Notes under the pieces: model-generated
The model's input: only the letters and a program-made list of their open reading frames with translations
Told to the model about the DNA's origin: nothing
Databases searched by the model: none
Assembly (NCBI GenBank): GCA_016929465.1
Contig: JAFGIT010000348.1
Span: 1 to 13,598 of the forward strand
DNA: 13,598 nt
DNA from: Candidatus Coatesiibacteriota bacterium
GTDB taxonomy: Bacteria; B130-G9
Reading direction: 5' to 3'
Program-made: the position numbers and the translations under genes
Shown: one piece after another, positions 7,100-13,598 of the stretch
Layout: every line of letters begins with the position of its first letter
Position numbering within the stretch: the stretch's first letter is position 1

Positions 7100-8871
7100 T
7101 AACTAAGCTGACGTTGCGAAATTTCAAAGGCATTCGAGAGCAGACCTTTGAGTTTTCGAGATTTGACCTGCTCGTAGGATCAAACAACTGCGGCAAGAGC
7201 ACGATCCTCCAGGCCCTAGCCATCTGGCAATTCTGCATTGACGAGTTTTGTCGGGTAAAGCGTGGCGGACGGAAAGGAGTTCAGGTTGTCCTGCCAAATT
7301 TTACCGCGCTTCCTGTTCCCGAGTTCGATCTTCTCTGGCTGGATCGAACAGATCGCAGATATACAAAAGAAGGCAATGGCCTTAAGCAGGAGTATATATT
7401 AATCGAAATCGGCGTGACATGGGAGCGAGAAAACGCTGAAGAGCATTTCTTTGAAGTTAAACTGCGCTATAACTCACCGCAGTCAGTATATGCTATCCCA
7501 TCTCAAGGTTGGGATAGTTTCCGAGAACTCGAAGAAAGTGAGTCTCTGCCCAAAATTGCCTATGTACCGCCATTTTCTGGGCTCGAACCTCACGAGGAGA
7601 GGCGTGATGACGCCCCAATTCGTGCTCAGATCGGTAAGGCACAGCCCGGCAGCGTCCTGAGAAATCTATTGCTGAAGGTCTGGCCTCCACCGACAAACGG
7701 CGATTCAGCACAGGACAGTGAAGACCGTGTGCCACCCAACGATTGGCTTGAGCTTCGGAGAATAATTAGTAAGTGGTTCTCAGTAGAGCTTCAGGAGCCC
7801 AAATACAGGCGTGGTGTTGATCAATATATCGAATGCTTGTATCGGGAAGGCGGAATGAGGCCCAGAAGAAAGGGAAGGAAGGACTTCTTCGATATTCAGT
7901 CCGGCGGAAGCGGTTTTCATCAAACGCTGACACTGCTTGCGTTCCTCTATGGCTACCGCCCAACGACCATCCTCCTTGATGAGCCTGATGCTCATTTGCA
8001 TGTAAGGCTGCAGAGGGAGATTCTCGATCATTTCAAGCGAAAATCGGAGGAACGGGGCATCCAGTTCCTAATCGCCACCCATGCAGAGGAATTGATTGGC
8101 GGAGTGGACGCCAGTCAGATAATCTCCCTCTTGGAGGAGTGCAATCCCAAGCGAGTTGAGTCAACCGCGGAAATCATTACCGCGATGGCCGAGCTTTCCA
8201 ATGCAGAGATCGCTGAGGTTCTTACATCACCATTCATGCTCTTCGTTGAGGGGGAGAATGACGCGAGGGTATTACGGGCCTGGGCGGCTCCTACCGCGGC
8301 GCAAGACATACTGGGCAAACTATGCTTCCATATAATGGGCGGCGGCTCCAAGAAGGAGATGAGGGACAATGCGGATCGGTATTTCACCGCGATGAAGCAA
8401 GTTGTGCCAAATGTGAGACGTCTGATGCTGTTCGATTTCGACACAGAAGAAGCAGCGTTCCATCCGGAGCCTGACAATCCTGTGCTCTTCGAGTGGAAGC
8501 GTAAGAACATCGACAATTACTTGCTGGTGCCGGACGTGTGGATACGCGCTGCGCTGAAATCACAGAATTTGCGAGACGATGATGTCTTTGCCCAACCGAT
8601 CAAGAGAGCAATCAGGGAGTTCTTCGAGGGAGAGAATCTATGTCTGCCGCCGGGGCAATCATGGCGAAGTGTGAGCGCGAGCATATTCAAAGTCGTGAAC
8701 GGCAAAAGCCTTCTCTATGAGGACAAAACATCTCTCTTCCAGCGATTGCGCACACTCAATCCATCGGTTGAGCTCATTCGCGAGACCATTGCATTGAACA
8801 TGGAGCCCGACGAGATCCATGAAGATGTTTACACCTTCTTCGAGAGATTGAGGATCGCGTTGAGGTCTTAG
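7096..8871 (+). CDS. OLD-family nuclease: ABC-type ATPase fused to TOPRIM
   Basis: This 591-residue protein has an N-terminal SMC/ABC-like ATPase (ITKLTLRNFKGIREQ). Walker A is GSNNCGKST (28-36), the signature-like loop QSGGSGFHQTL has SGGSG at 269-273, Walker B is ILLDEPDAHLH (D295, E296), and the H-loop is IATHAEEL (H329). The C-terminal TOPRIM domain shows FVEGENDARVL (E385) and the acidic pair FDFD (D447, D449), then a KNIDNYLL segment at about 470-477. OLD proteins are ATP-regulated, metal-dependent DNA nucleases, and several act in phage defence (P2 Old, GajA of Gabija, AriA-like proteins). The length suits GajA or class 1/2 OLD. No UvrD-like GajB or other partner adjoins it, since the next gene is a convergent TPR protein 21 bp away. 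It could be a stand-alone defence nuclease or a repair protein. MITKLTLRNF is a typical start, though its ribosome binding site is poor. Confidence 0.9.
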   Translation: MITKLTLRNFKGIREQTFEFSRFDLLVGSNNCGKSTILQALAIWQFCIDEFCRVKRGGRKGVQVVLPNFTALPVPEFDLLWLDRTDRRYTKEGNGLKQEYILIEIGVTWERENAEEHFFEVKLRYNSPQSVYAIPSQGWDSFRELEESESLPKIAYVPPFSGLEPHEERRDDAPIRAQIGKAQPGSVLRNLLLKVWPPPTNGDSAQDSEDRVPPNDWLELRRIISKWFSVELQEPKYRRGVDQYIECLYREGGMRPRRKGRKDFFDIQSGGSGFHQTLTLLAFLYGYRPTTILLDEPDAHLHVRLQREILDHFKRKSEERGIQFLIATHAEELIGGVDASQIISLLEECNPKRVESTAEIITAMAELSNAEIAEVLTSPFMLFVEGENDARVLRAWAAPTAAQDILGKLCFHIMGGGSKKEMRDNADRYFTAMKQVVPNVRRLMLFDFDTEEAAFHPEPDNPVLFEWKRKNIDNYLLVPDVWIRAALKSQNLRDDDVFAQPIKRAIREFFEGENLCLPPGQSWRSVSASIFKVVNGKSLLYEDKTSLFQRLRTLNPSVELIRETIALNMEPDEIHEDVYTFFERLRIALRS

Positions 8872-8892
8872 GGAGCCCTATAGCCGCCCTGC

Positions 8893-10059
8893 CTAGCTGG
8901 GCTTCTTCACCTTGTTCTTGCGGTCGATCTGCTCTTGACTTGATTTCATGCCCTTTGTGGCATCATCGTTGTCCGGTTCTATCGAAAGCACTTTCTTATA
9001 GGTCTCGAGCGCCTTTTCAAATCTGTCTTGCTTGTAATAGCAGTGTGCGAGCATTAGCAAAGGCTGGAAGCTATGACGGCAATCATAGACCCTCTTATAA
9101 TATCCCTCTGCCACCATGAATTGACGGCTTTCATAGTAGATGCTGGCAAGAAGATTCGCCGCTGTGCAAGCGCCGCCGTTGTCCAAATCGAAGACCTTCT
9201 TCAAATCGGGGACCGCCTTGTCCGGCTTATTGAGCCCTTGATACGCCTTTCCGCGAAGAAGATATCCCCTGTAGTCATTCGCGGAGACGACAGTCATCTT
9301 GGTCGCGGTGGATATTGCCGCCTCATACTCGTGAGAGCCAAGCTGAGATGAGCCGAGGGTGTAGAGCGCGTCGGCGTTTCCGGGCTGCTCGGCAAGCACG
9401 AGCGTGATTATATTCATCGCTTCCCTATACTTGCCCTCGCGCTGATAGGAATCCGCGAGTTTCAATTGCGCTCGGGTGTCCTTTGGATCCAACTCGTGTG
9501 CGCGGCTCAAGAATTTTATGGCCTCGGCATGTTGCCCCAAGGAACGTAGAACGAGTCCGTAAAGATAATTGTAGTCGAAAGCCTTCTCCCCAGCGTCCTT
9601 CATCTTCGAGAGCACATCGGCGGCCTTCTTATACTTGCGGAGCTTCACATACGCCGTTGCTAATTGGTAGCCGGCAGAATAATCGCCGGGTTTGTAGGCA
9701 AGTCCCTGCTCGAATGATTCGGTAGCCTGGAGGTACTCCTTTCTCTTCATATACATCGAGCCCAACATGAAGAGGACCGAGTAGTCGTCCGGTTTTAGAG
9801 TCTTGCATTTGACAAGAGCCTGAATAGCCTCGGTGTCTTTTTTCTGCTTTGCCAGGATGAGTGCCCTCAGATAAATGTACTTACGATTCTCCGGCTCCTT
9901 CGCTATCGCTGCATCTATGGACTTCTCCGCAGCGCTGTAGTCCTTCGCCTGGTAAGAATCGTATGCAGCTTTGTATTCCTCGACGTCCTGCGAGAACAGG
10001 GAAAAGGATAGGACCGACAAAAAGAGCGCGAGTCCTATCGAGTAAGCTCTAGTCTTCAT
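8893..10059 (-). CDS. Exported TPR-repeat protein
   Basis: This protein of 388 residues has an N-terminal signal peptide (MKTRAYSIGLALFLSVLSFS, cleavage about residues 20-24, no lipobox). About nine to ten tetratricopeptide repeats fill residues 25-375, for example AYDSYQAKDYSAAEKSIDAA, YLQATESFEQGLAYKPGDYS and KALETYKKVLSIEPDN, and the protein ends in a basic tail (DRKNKVKKPS). TPRs are protein-interaction scaffolds, so the likely site is the periplasm or cell surface, and no enzyme domain is present. A GTG at 10065 lies within the Shine-Dalgarno-like AGGCGGTGG, so the ATG at 10059 is preferred. It is last in the minus-strand run, 79 bp after the DksA-like gene, and may be co-transcribed or have its own promoter. 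Its 3' end faces the OLD gene with only 21 bp between them. The partner is unknown. Confidence 0.92.
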   Translation of the reverse strand: MKTRAYSIGLALFLSVLSFSLFSQDVEEYKAAYDSYQAKDYSAAEKSIDAAIAKEPENRKYIYLRALILAKQKKDTEAIQALVKCKTLKPDDYSVLFMLGSMYMKRKEYLQATESFEQGLAYKPGDYSAGYQLATAYVKLRKYKKAADVLSKMKDAGEKAFDYNYLYGLVLRSLGQHAEAIKFLSRAHELDPKDTRAQLKLADSYQREGKYREAMNIITLVLAEQPGNADALYTLGSSQLGSHEYEAAISTATKMTVVSANDYRGYLLRGKAYQGLNKPDKAVPDLKKVFDLDNGGACTAANLLASIYYESRQFMVAEGYYKRVYDCRHSFQPLLMLAHCYYKQDRFEKALETYKKVLSIEPDNDDATKGMKSSQEQIDRKNKVKKPS

Positions 10060-10138
10060 AACCACCGCCTATGTGCATTTTCTACGAAAACGGTCCCCCT
10101 GAATGCAAAAGCGACTCGGGGCTTAGTTGGATCGCCAC

Positions 10139-10495
10139 TCAGGACTCGTCCGATTCCTGGTCCTGCTTGCAATCGATGCATAAGGTCGCGACTGGTCTCG
10201 CCTCGAGCCGGTCGGCGCCGATATCGCCACCGCAGCTCTCACAGATGCCATAAACACCCTTTTCGATCTTCGCGAGCGACTCATCGATCTTGGAAAGAAG
10301 CTTCTGCTCCCGGTCACGCAACCGGAGCTTCAATGACCTGGCAGACTCATCGGACGCAATATCAGCAAAATCGCCTGATTCGCGCCTAATATCGTCACAC
10401 GATTCCTTCAAAGTCCTTGCCGCCTCTTCGAGCAACGCTGCTCTGCGTTCTGAGAGGATCTTTTTGAATTTTTTCAGTTCATCTGTACTCAGCAT
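10139..10495 (-). CDS. DksA/TraR-family zinc-finger transcription regulator
   Basis: This protein of 118 residues has two N-terminal helices forming a coiled coil, then a C4 zinc finger at C85-x2-C88 and C106-x2-C109 (CESCGGDIGADRLEARPVATLCIDC region, 85-109). The coiled-coil tip reads GDFADIASDE. Its D42-x2-D45-x-A47 spacing matches the D-x2-D-x-A tip that E. coli DksA inserts into the RNA polymerase secondary channel. This suggests a real polymerase-binding regulator that would modulate rRNA and stress promoters, perhaps with ppGpp. It is shorter than E. coli DksA (151), as is common outside the gamma-proteobacteria. It starts 12 bp after the mutase stop, with GAGG overlapping that stop region about 10 nt before its ATG, so it is very likely in the same operon. 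Whether it is DksA proper or a paralogue cannot be decided here. Confidence 0.94.
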   Translation of the reverse strand: MLSTDELKKFKKILSERRAALLEEAARTLKESCDDIRRESGDFADIASDESARSLKLRLRDREQKLLSKIDESLAKIEKGVYGICESCGGDIGADRLEARPVATLCIDCKQDQESDES

Positions 10496-10507
10496 TTGCC
10501 ATGCGCC

Positions 10508-11899
10508 TCACAAAGCTTTAGAGATCTCGACTGACGGATAATTTGCCAGGCGACGCTTGAAATCGGCCTTAATGGCCTCGAGCAATTCTTCCGTCTCGGC
10601 CTCGAATCTCAGCACCAATACGGGCTGAGTGTTCGAAGCACGAATCAGTCCCCAACCTTTATCAAACACAACTCTCGCGCCATCTATGTCGATAACCTTG
10701 TGGTCTTTCTTAAGTTCCTTCGCAATAGCCTCGACTACTCTGAACTTGTCTTCATCCGGGCAAGCCACTCGAATCTCGGGCGTATTGTAGGTCTTGGGCA
10801 ACGAGTCAATCATCTCCCCGAGGCCTTCACGTGCTGCGGCAAGAATCTCGGCCAACCTGCAAGCACCGTATAGTGCATCGTCATAGCCAAGGTATCTATC
10901 CGCGAAGTACATGTGGCCGCTCATCTCTCCCGCTAAGAGAGCCTTCTCATCAATGACTTTGCGCTCGATGAGCGAGTGACCCGTTCGCCACATGATCGAC
11001 TTGCCACCGAGACGCTCTATCTCCTGCTCGAGGATATAAGAGCATTTGACCTCTGATATCACCTTCGCGCCCGGATTGCTCGCTATGACCTGCCTTGCGT
11101 AGAGCAAAAGCAGGATGTCTCCCCAAATCGGGCGGCCCTTTTCATCGACGACGCCAATGCGATCTGCGTCACCATCAAAGGCGATCCCCGCCATTGCACA
11201 GGTTTCGACGACCTTTTGAGAAAGCGCCTCGAGGTTCTCCTCGACGGTCGGGTCCGGGAAGTGATTGGGGAAGCTGCCATCGAAGTCGCAAAAAAGCGGG
11301 ACCACTTCGCAGCCCATCCGTTTCAGGATGGCTGGCCCGAGCTCGCTCGCGGTACCGTTCCCCGCATCGACGACCACCTTCACCTTCCGTCCGGATTCCA
11401 TACCGATCATGTCAATCGGACCATCGAATAGATAATCTACGTAGTCATCCTCAACCTGCCGCGTGGACAATTCCCCGCGTCCGGATGTAAAATCGCCTTT
11501 CTCAATGATCCCCCGCAGGCCCTGGATCTCCTCGCCGAAGATCGTGTGCTTGCCCTTGCAGATTTTGAAGCCATTGAATTGAGGCGGATTGTGGCTTCCG
11601 GTGATCATAATGCCACCGTCCAAATCGAGATGATGCAAGGAGAAGTAGAACACCGGGGTCGGCACGAGCCCAATGTCGGTTACGTTGCAGCCGGTGGATA
11701 GGATCGCCTCGATCAGGATTTCGGAAAAACCTGGCGACGATAGCCTGACATCTCTTCCAACAACAACGTCATGGAGACCACTGCCCATTATTTCCGTCCC
11801 GAAAGCTCTGCCAATGCTCGCAATGACTTCCGGCATAAGGTCCTGATCAACGGTCCCGCGGATGTCATACTCTCTGAAAATCTGAGGATTAATTCCCAT
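10508..11899 (-). CDS. Phosphomannomutase/phosphoglucomutase (AlgC/ManB family)
   Basis: This alpha-D-phosphohexomutase has 463 residues, the same length as Pseudomonas AlgC. The catalytic phosphoserine loop is ITGSHNPPQFNG (S102), the Mg2+ loop is FDGDADRIG (D242, D244, D246), the sugar-specificity loop is GEMSGH (324-329) and the phosphate-binding loop is RASNTQP (420-426). The opening FREYDIRGTV is typical of the family. It interconverts mannose-6-P/mannose-1-P and/or glucose-6-P/glucose-1-P in the cytoplasm, feeding GDP-mannose or UDP-glucose for surface polysaccharides. GEMSGH is found in dual-specificity enzymes, so I leave the substrate open. It begins 12 bp after the upstream TPR gene stop and is followed after 12 bp by the DksA-like gene, forming a tight operon. 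All key residues are intact. Confidence 0.96.
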   Translation of the reverse strand: MGINPQIFREYDIRGTVDQDLMPEVIASIGRAFGTEIMGSGLHDVVVGRDVRLSSPGFSEILIEAILSTGCNVTDIGLVPTPVFYFSLHHLDLDGGIMITGSHNPPQFNGFKICKGKHTIFGEEIQGLRGIIEKGDFTSGRGELSTRQVEDDYVDYLFDGPIDMIGMESGRKVKVVVDAGNGTASELGPAILKRMGCEVVPLFCDFDGSFPNHFPDPTVEENLEALSQKVVETCAMAGIAFDGDADRIGVVDEKGRPIWGDILLLLYARQVIASNPGAKVISEVKCSYILEQEIERLGGKSIMWRTGHSLIERKVIDEKALLAGEMSGHMYFADRYLGYDDALYGACRLAEILAAAREGLGEMIDSLPKTYNTPEIRVACPDEDKFRVVEAIAKELKKDHKVIDIDGARVVFDKGWGLIRASNTQPVLVLRFEAETEELLEAIKADFKRRLANYPSVEISKAL

Positions 11900-11911
11900 G
11901 ACCCGGCCCTG

Positions 11912-12868
11912 CTAATTCGAATCGGCTTCGTTGGCGGCGGGCTTGTCGTCCGCGCCGGCGGTGTCAACGCTGATCGTGCGCTCTCCATCTTTGTCGCCTC
12001 CGACCACGACTCGCTGGACCTTGCTTGGATCGAAGCCAGGCGGCAATTTCGACATATCGGCACCCATTCCAGGAGCACCTGGGACTCCCGATGCGTCCGG
12101 CCCCTCTATTCGTTTCAGCTCGCTATCGGCCTCTCTCTGCCATTGAGAGCCAGGATAAAGCGTTGCGACCTTCGTATAAATGTCCTTGGCCGAGTCGAGT
12201 TGCTTGTTGTTCTCGTAAATCTCCGCGAGGCTGAAATAATACGGGGCAACTCTCATCGCACCCTCATGCTTCTCTAGAAGCTCTTTGTATGTCTTGGTCG
12301 CATCGTCGAGCTCTCCGAGTTCCTCCTGGGTCTTCGCGAGATTAGCCCTGCAAAGAGCATCATAATTACCATCCGGATATTCCTTGAGATACTCCTCGAA
12401 CGCTGCAATAGCAGAGCGATAATCCCCCAGCTCGAAGTGGATGATCCCGATGTAGAAGATCGCCCTTTCGAGGCTCGGTGAGCCCGAGTAATTCGCCTTG
12501 AGCTCCTTGAACTTGGCGAGAGAGTCCTCGAGAAGGGAGCGTCTCTCTGCAAGTCGCTCGGCTATAGGCTTTTTCGGCTCCTGCTCTTCGTCCGTGGGCT
12601 TATCTTCAACGGTGAGGTCTATGTCCATCGCCTGGTTGTATAGGTCCGCGCCCTGGTATTCGAGCTGTGAAGCCCCCTCCAGCCTTCCGCGGTCGTAGGA
12701 TTTGTATCCGAAGACCAGCGCCAACACAACCGCGACGGCCAATGCAGCGAAGGCGATGAACTTGCCGTTGTCCCTTGCGAAATCAATAGCGTGCGTGAGA
12801 AGGTCCTTTGGGACGGCCTGATCCTGGCTCTTGACCTTCTTTTTCACCTTGATTGTTCTTTTGACCAA
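11912..12868 (-). CDS. Membrane-anchored TPR protein (YfgM-like topology)
   Basis: This protein of 318 residues has a highly basic cytoplasmic N-terminus (VKRTIKVKKKVK) and one transmembrane helix at about 37-55 (FIAFAALAVAVVLALVFGY). A helical, charged linker follows to about 130. Four or so TPRs occupy residues about 133-255 (AIFYIGIIHFELGDYRSAIA, AKTQEELGELDDATKTYKEL, YYFSLAEIYENNKQLDSAKD), and the tail is Pro/Gly/Asp-rich and disordered. The topology and repeats resemble the YfgM/ancillary SecYEG translocon family or YbgF-like envelope proteins, but the tail is different and the assignment is tentative. The start is a TTG, strongly supported by GAGGAGGG placed about 6-7 nt upstream. It heads the run that continues with the mutase (12 bp) and the DksA-like gene. 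Confidence 0.9.
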   Translation of the reverse strand: MVKRTIKVKKKVKSQDQAVPKDLLTHAIDFARDNGKFIAFAALAVAVVLALVFGYKSYDRGRLEGASQLEYQGADLYNQAMDIDLTVEDKPTDEEQEPKKPIAERLAERRSLLEDSLAKFKELKANYSGSPSLERAIFYIGIIHFELGDYRSAIAAFEEYLKEYPDGNYDALCRANLAKTQEELGELDDATKTYKELLEKHEGAMRVAPYYFSLAEIYENNKQLDSAKDIYTKVATLYPGSQWQREADSELKRIEGPDASGVPGAPGMGADMSKLPPGFDPSKVQRVVVGGDKDGERTISVDTAGADDKPAANEADSN

Positions 12869-12874
12869 TTTTAT

Positions 12875-12882
12875 CCCTCCTC
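12875..12882 (-). promoter_or_regulatory. Ribosome binding site fixing a TTG start
   Basis: On the minus strand GAGGAGGG precedes ATAAAA and then the TTG at 12868-12866. This near-perfect Shine-Dalgarno sequence at ideal spacing makes the rare TTG start credible. No ATG in frame lies near it. Confidence 0.8.
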
Positions 12883-13240
12883 AGCGCCCGAGATGAGAAC
12901 AGCACTCCCGGAGCATGACTACCTTAATTTTGCGTGCGAACAATATCAGACCGATCTCCATAAGGCAAATACAACGAAGATTCCCCGCTAATCATGGCCT
13001 GCTTGGCTCATTTCAGCGGTCTGGCCTCGCCTATGTCTATACTTTGCCGCACAGAGTCAAATCCATAATCACTCCCTGCAATCGGCTCAATCGCGTCGCC
13101 CCCGGCCGCGGTTGTATGTGAAACAATAGACTCTGCCTTGAAGCCTCAACACGTTTGGGAGCCGAGGCAACATGCGGCGTTTTCCCGCCTCCTCATTCGG
13201 CACCATCAGGAACGGGTCAAACCCGCATGATCTTTCGACT

Positions 13241-13268
13241 TTGAATTGCGATATATGGCTGCTATTCT
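13241..13268 (+). promoter_or_regulatory. Possible promoter of the cohesin-like gene
   Basis: TTGAAT and TATTCT lie 16 bp apart, about 75 bp before the ATG at 13345. The match is moderate, but the spacer is the same as at the two better promoters in the window. Confidence 0.35.
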
Positions 13269-13332
13269 ACTGAACAGGTTTTGGGCAAAATGACCCGACC
13301 CGTGCAGCGGACAAATGGGCATACGGTCTATC

Positions 13333-13338
13333 AGGAGG
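13333..13338 (+). promoter_or_regulatory. Ribosome binding site of the cohesin-like gene
   Basis: A perfect AGGAGG lies 6 nt before the ATG at 13345. This makes a real gene start here very likely, even though only 84 codons are in the window. Confidence 0.85.
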
Positions 13339-13344
13339 ATAACA

Positions 13345-13598
13345 ATGCCGAGAACAGGTATTATCACCATTCCACTGGCCATGTTATTGCTTGCGACGGG
13401 CCTCTTCGCGGCAGAGGTCAAGGCTCGCGACATGTTTGCGCAGCCCGAGACGCAGAGGCCACTGTCGATAGCCGTATATGACGTCCCGGACTTGGCGGGG
13501 GCAGACCTTGCCGTATCGTTCGACACCCAATTCATCTCCGCAAAGGGGGCCTTCTTAGGTGACCTCTTGACCGCATCTTCGCACGAGTTTCTGAAGGC
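13345..13598 (+). CDS. Secreted protein with cohesin-like domain (5' part only)
   Basis: The gene runs off the right edge, and 84 codons are visible. Residues 1-28 form a signal peptide (MPRTGIITIPLAMLLLATGLFAAEVKA). After a short linker the sequence reads LSIAVYDVPDLAGADLAVSF and then DTQFISAKGAFLGDLLTAS. This matches how cohesin-type domains begin, with a valine-rich first strand, a (L)xGADLxVSFD strand turn and a G-x-FLGDLL stretch. Cohesins are calcium-associated beta-sandwiches that bind dockerins. In cellulosomal bacteria they scaffold enzymes, and in many other bacteria and archaea they occur alone in secreted proteins. The rest of the domain and any dockerin, repeat or sorting signal lie outside the window, so the role is open. 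The start is fixed by a perfect Shine-Dalgarno sequence. Confidence 0.75.
   Translation, partial: MPRTGIITIPLAMLLLATGLFAAEVKARDMFAQPETQRPLSIAVYDVPDLAGADLAVSFDTQFISAKGAFLGDLLTASSHEFLK

Larger units (their letters stand above)
12869..13344. other. Divergent intergenic region, TPR operon and cohesin-like gene
   Basis: These 476 bp hold no credible complete gene. They must contain divergent promoters. The best plus-strand candidate is TTGAAT (13241-13246), 16 bp, TATTCT (13263-13268), each matching four of six consensus bases. Just before it is a small perfect dyad, CGGGT-CAA-ACCCG (13213-13225), which could be an operator. No convincing minus-strand promoter is visible. No tRNA or structured RNA is recognised. 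Confidence 0.6.

Noticed and set aside
7096-8871. Complete Gabija system
   Set aside because: Only the GajA-like ATPase-TOPRIM protein is present; no UvrD-like GajB lies on either side.
8872-8904. Bidirectional terminator between the convergent OLD and TPR genes
   Set aside because: AGCCC (8874-8878) and GGGCT (8899-8903) form only a 5-bp stem with a 20-nt loop and no clear T-tract.
11771-12277. Plus-strand open frame of 168 codons
   Set aside because: It lies antisense to the mutase start and the TPR gene, both strongly supported, and its product resembles nothing.

Overview
The window reads as chromosomal DNA from a diderm (Gram-negative type) bacterium. It has housekeeping genes (miaB, an AlgC/ManB-type hexose phosphate mutase, a DksA/TraR-type zinc-finger regulator), several exported or membrane-anchored proteins, a periplasmic parvulin-type chaperone and an apparent cohesin-domain secreted protein. 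No gene points to one phylum. The mix of secreted repeat proteins, HEAT and TPR proteins and a cohesin-like domain resembles what is seen in uncultured lineages such as FCB-group or Desulfobacterota-like bacteria, but this is only an impression. There are no rRNAs, tRNAs, CRISPR arrays, insertion sequences or integrases that I can see.

Layout. (1) 131-1453, minus: miaB, followed on its 3' side by a 7-bp tandem repeat (101-131). (2) 1454-1848: divergent intergenic region with a good sigma70-like promoter at 1675-1702. (3) 1849-4659, plus: a 936-residue exported protein, with an N-terminal beta-rich domain and about 24 copies of a degenerate I-E-x-K-L-D motif, ended by a strong intrinsic terminator (4682-4717). 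(4) 4751-6037 and 6043-6930, plus: a membrane-anchored HEAT-repeat protein and an exported SurA/PpiC-like prolyl isomerase, essentially abutting and probably translationally linked. (5) 7096-8871, plus: a solitary OLD-family ATPase-TOPRIM nuclease with its own promoter and a tiny leader ORF. (6) 12868 to 8893, minus: a compact run of a membrane-anchored TPR protein, the AlgC-type mutase and a DksA-like protein (12-nt gaps), then an exported TPR protein. (7) 12869-13344: divergent intergenic region. (8) 13345 to the window edge, plus: the start of a secreted protein with a cohesin-like domain.

How it may fit together (inference). The large repeat protein, the HEAT protein and the parvulin lie in a row on one strand and are all exported or envelope-located. 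A parvulin chaperone next to a very long, Pro-containing repeat fibre suggests an envelope or surface structure plus its assembly helpers. The minus-strand run links sugar-phosphate metabolism (precursors for surface polysaccharides) with envelope TPR proteins. The OLD-family gene has no partner helicase or other recognisable defence gene beside it and looks like a stand-alone insertion between two housekeeping-like blocks.

Most interesting items: the I-E-x-K-L-D repeat protein and its neighbours, the lone OLD nuclease with coupled leader ORF, and the truncated cohesin-domain gene at the right edge.
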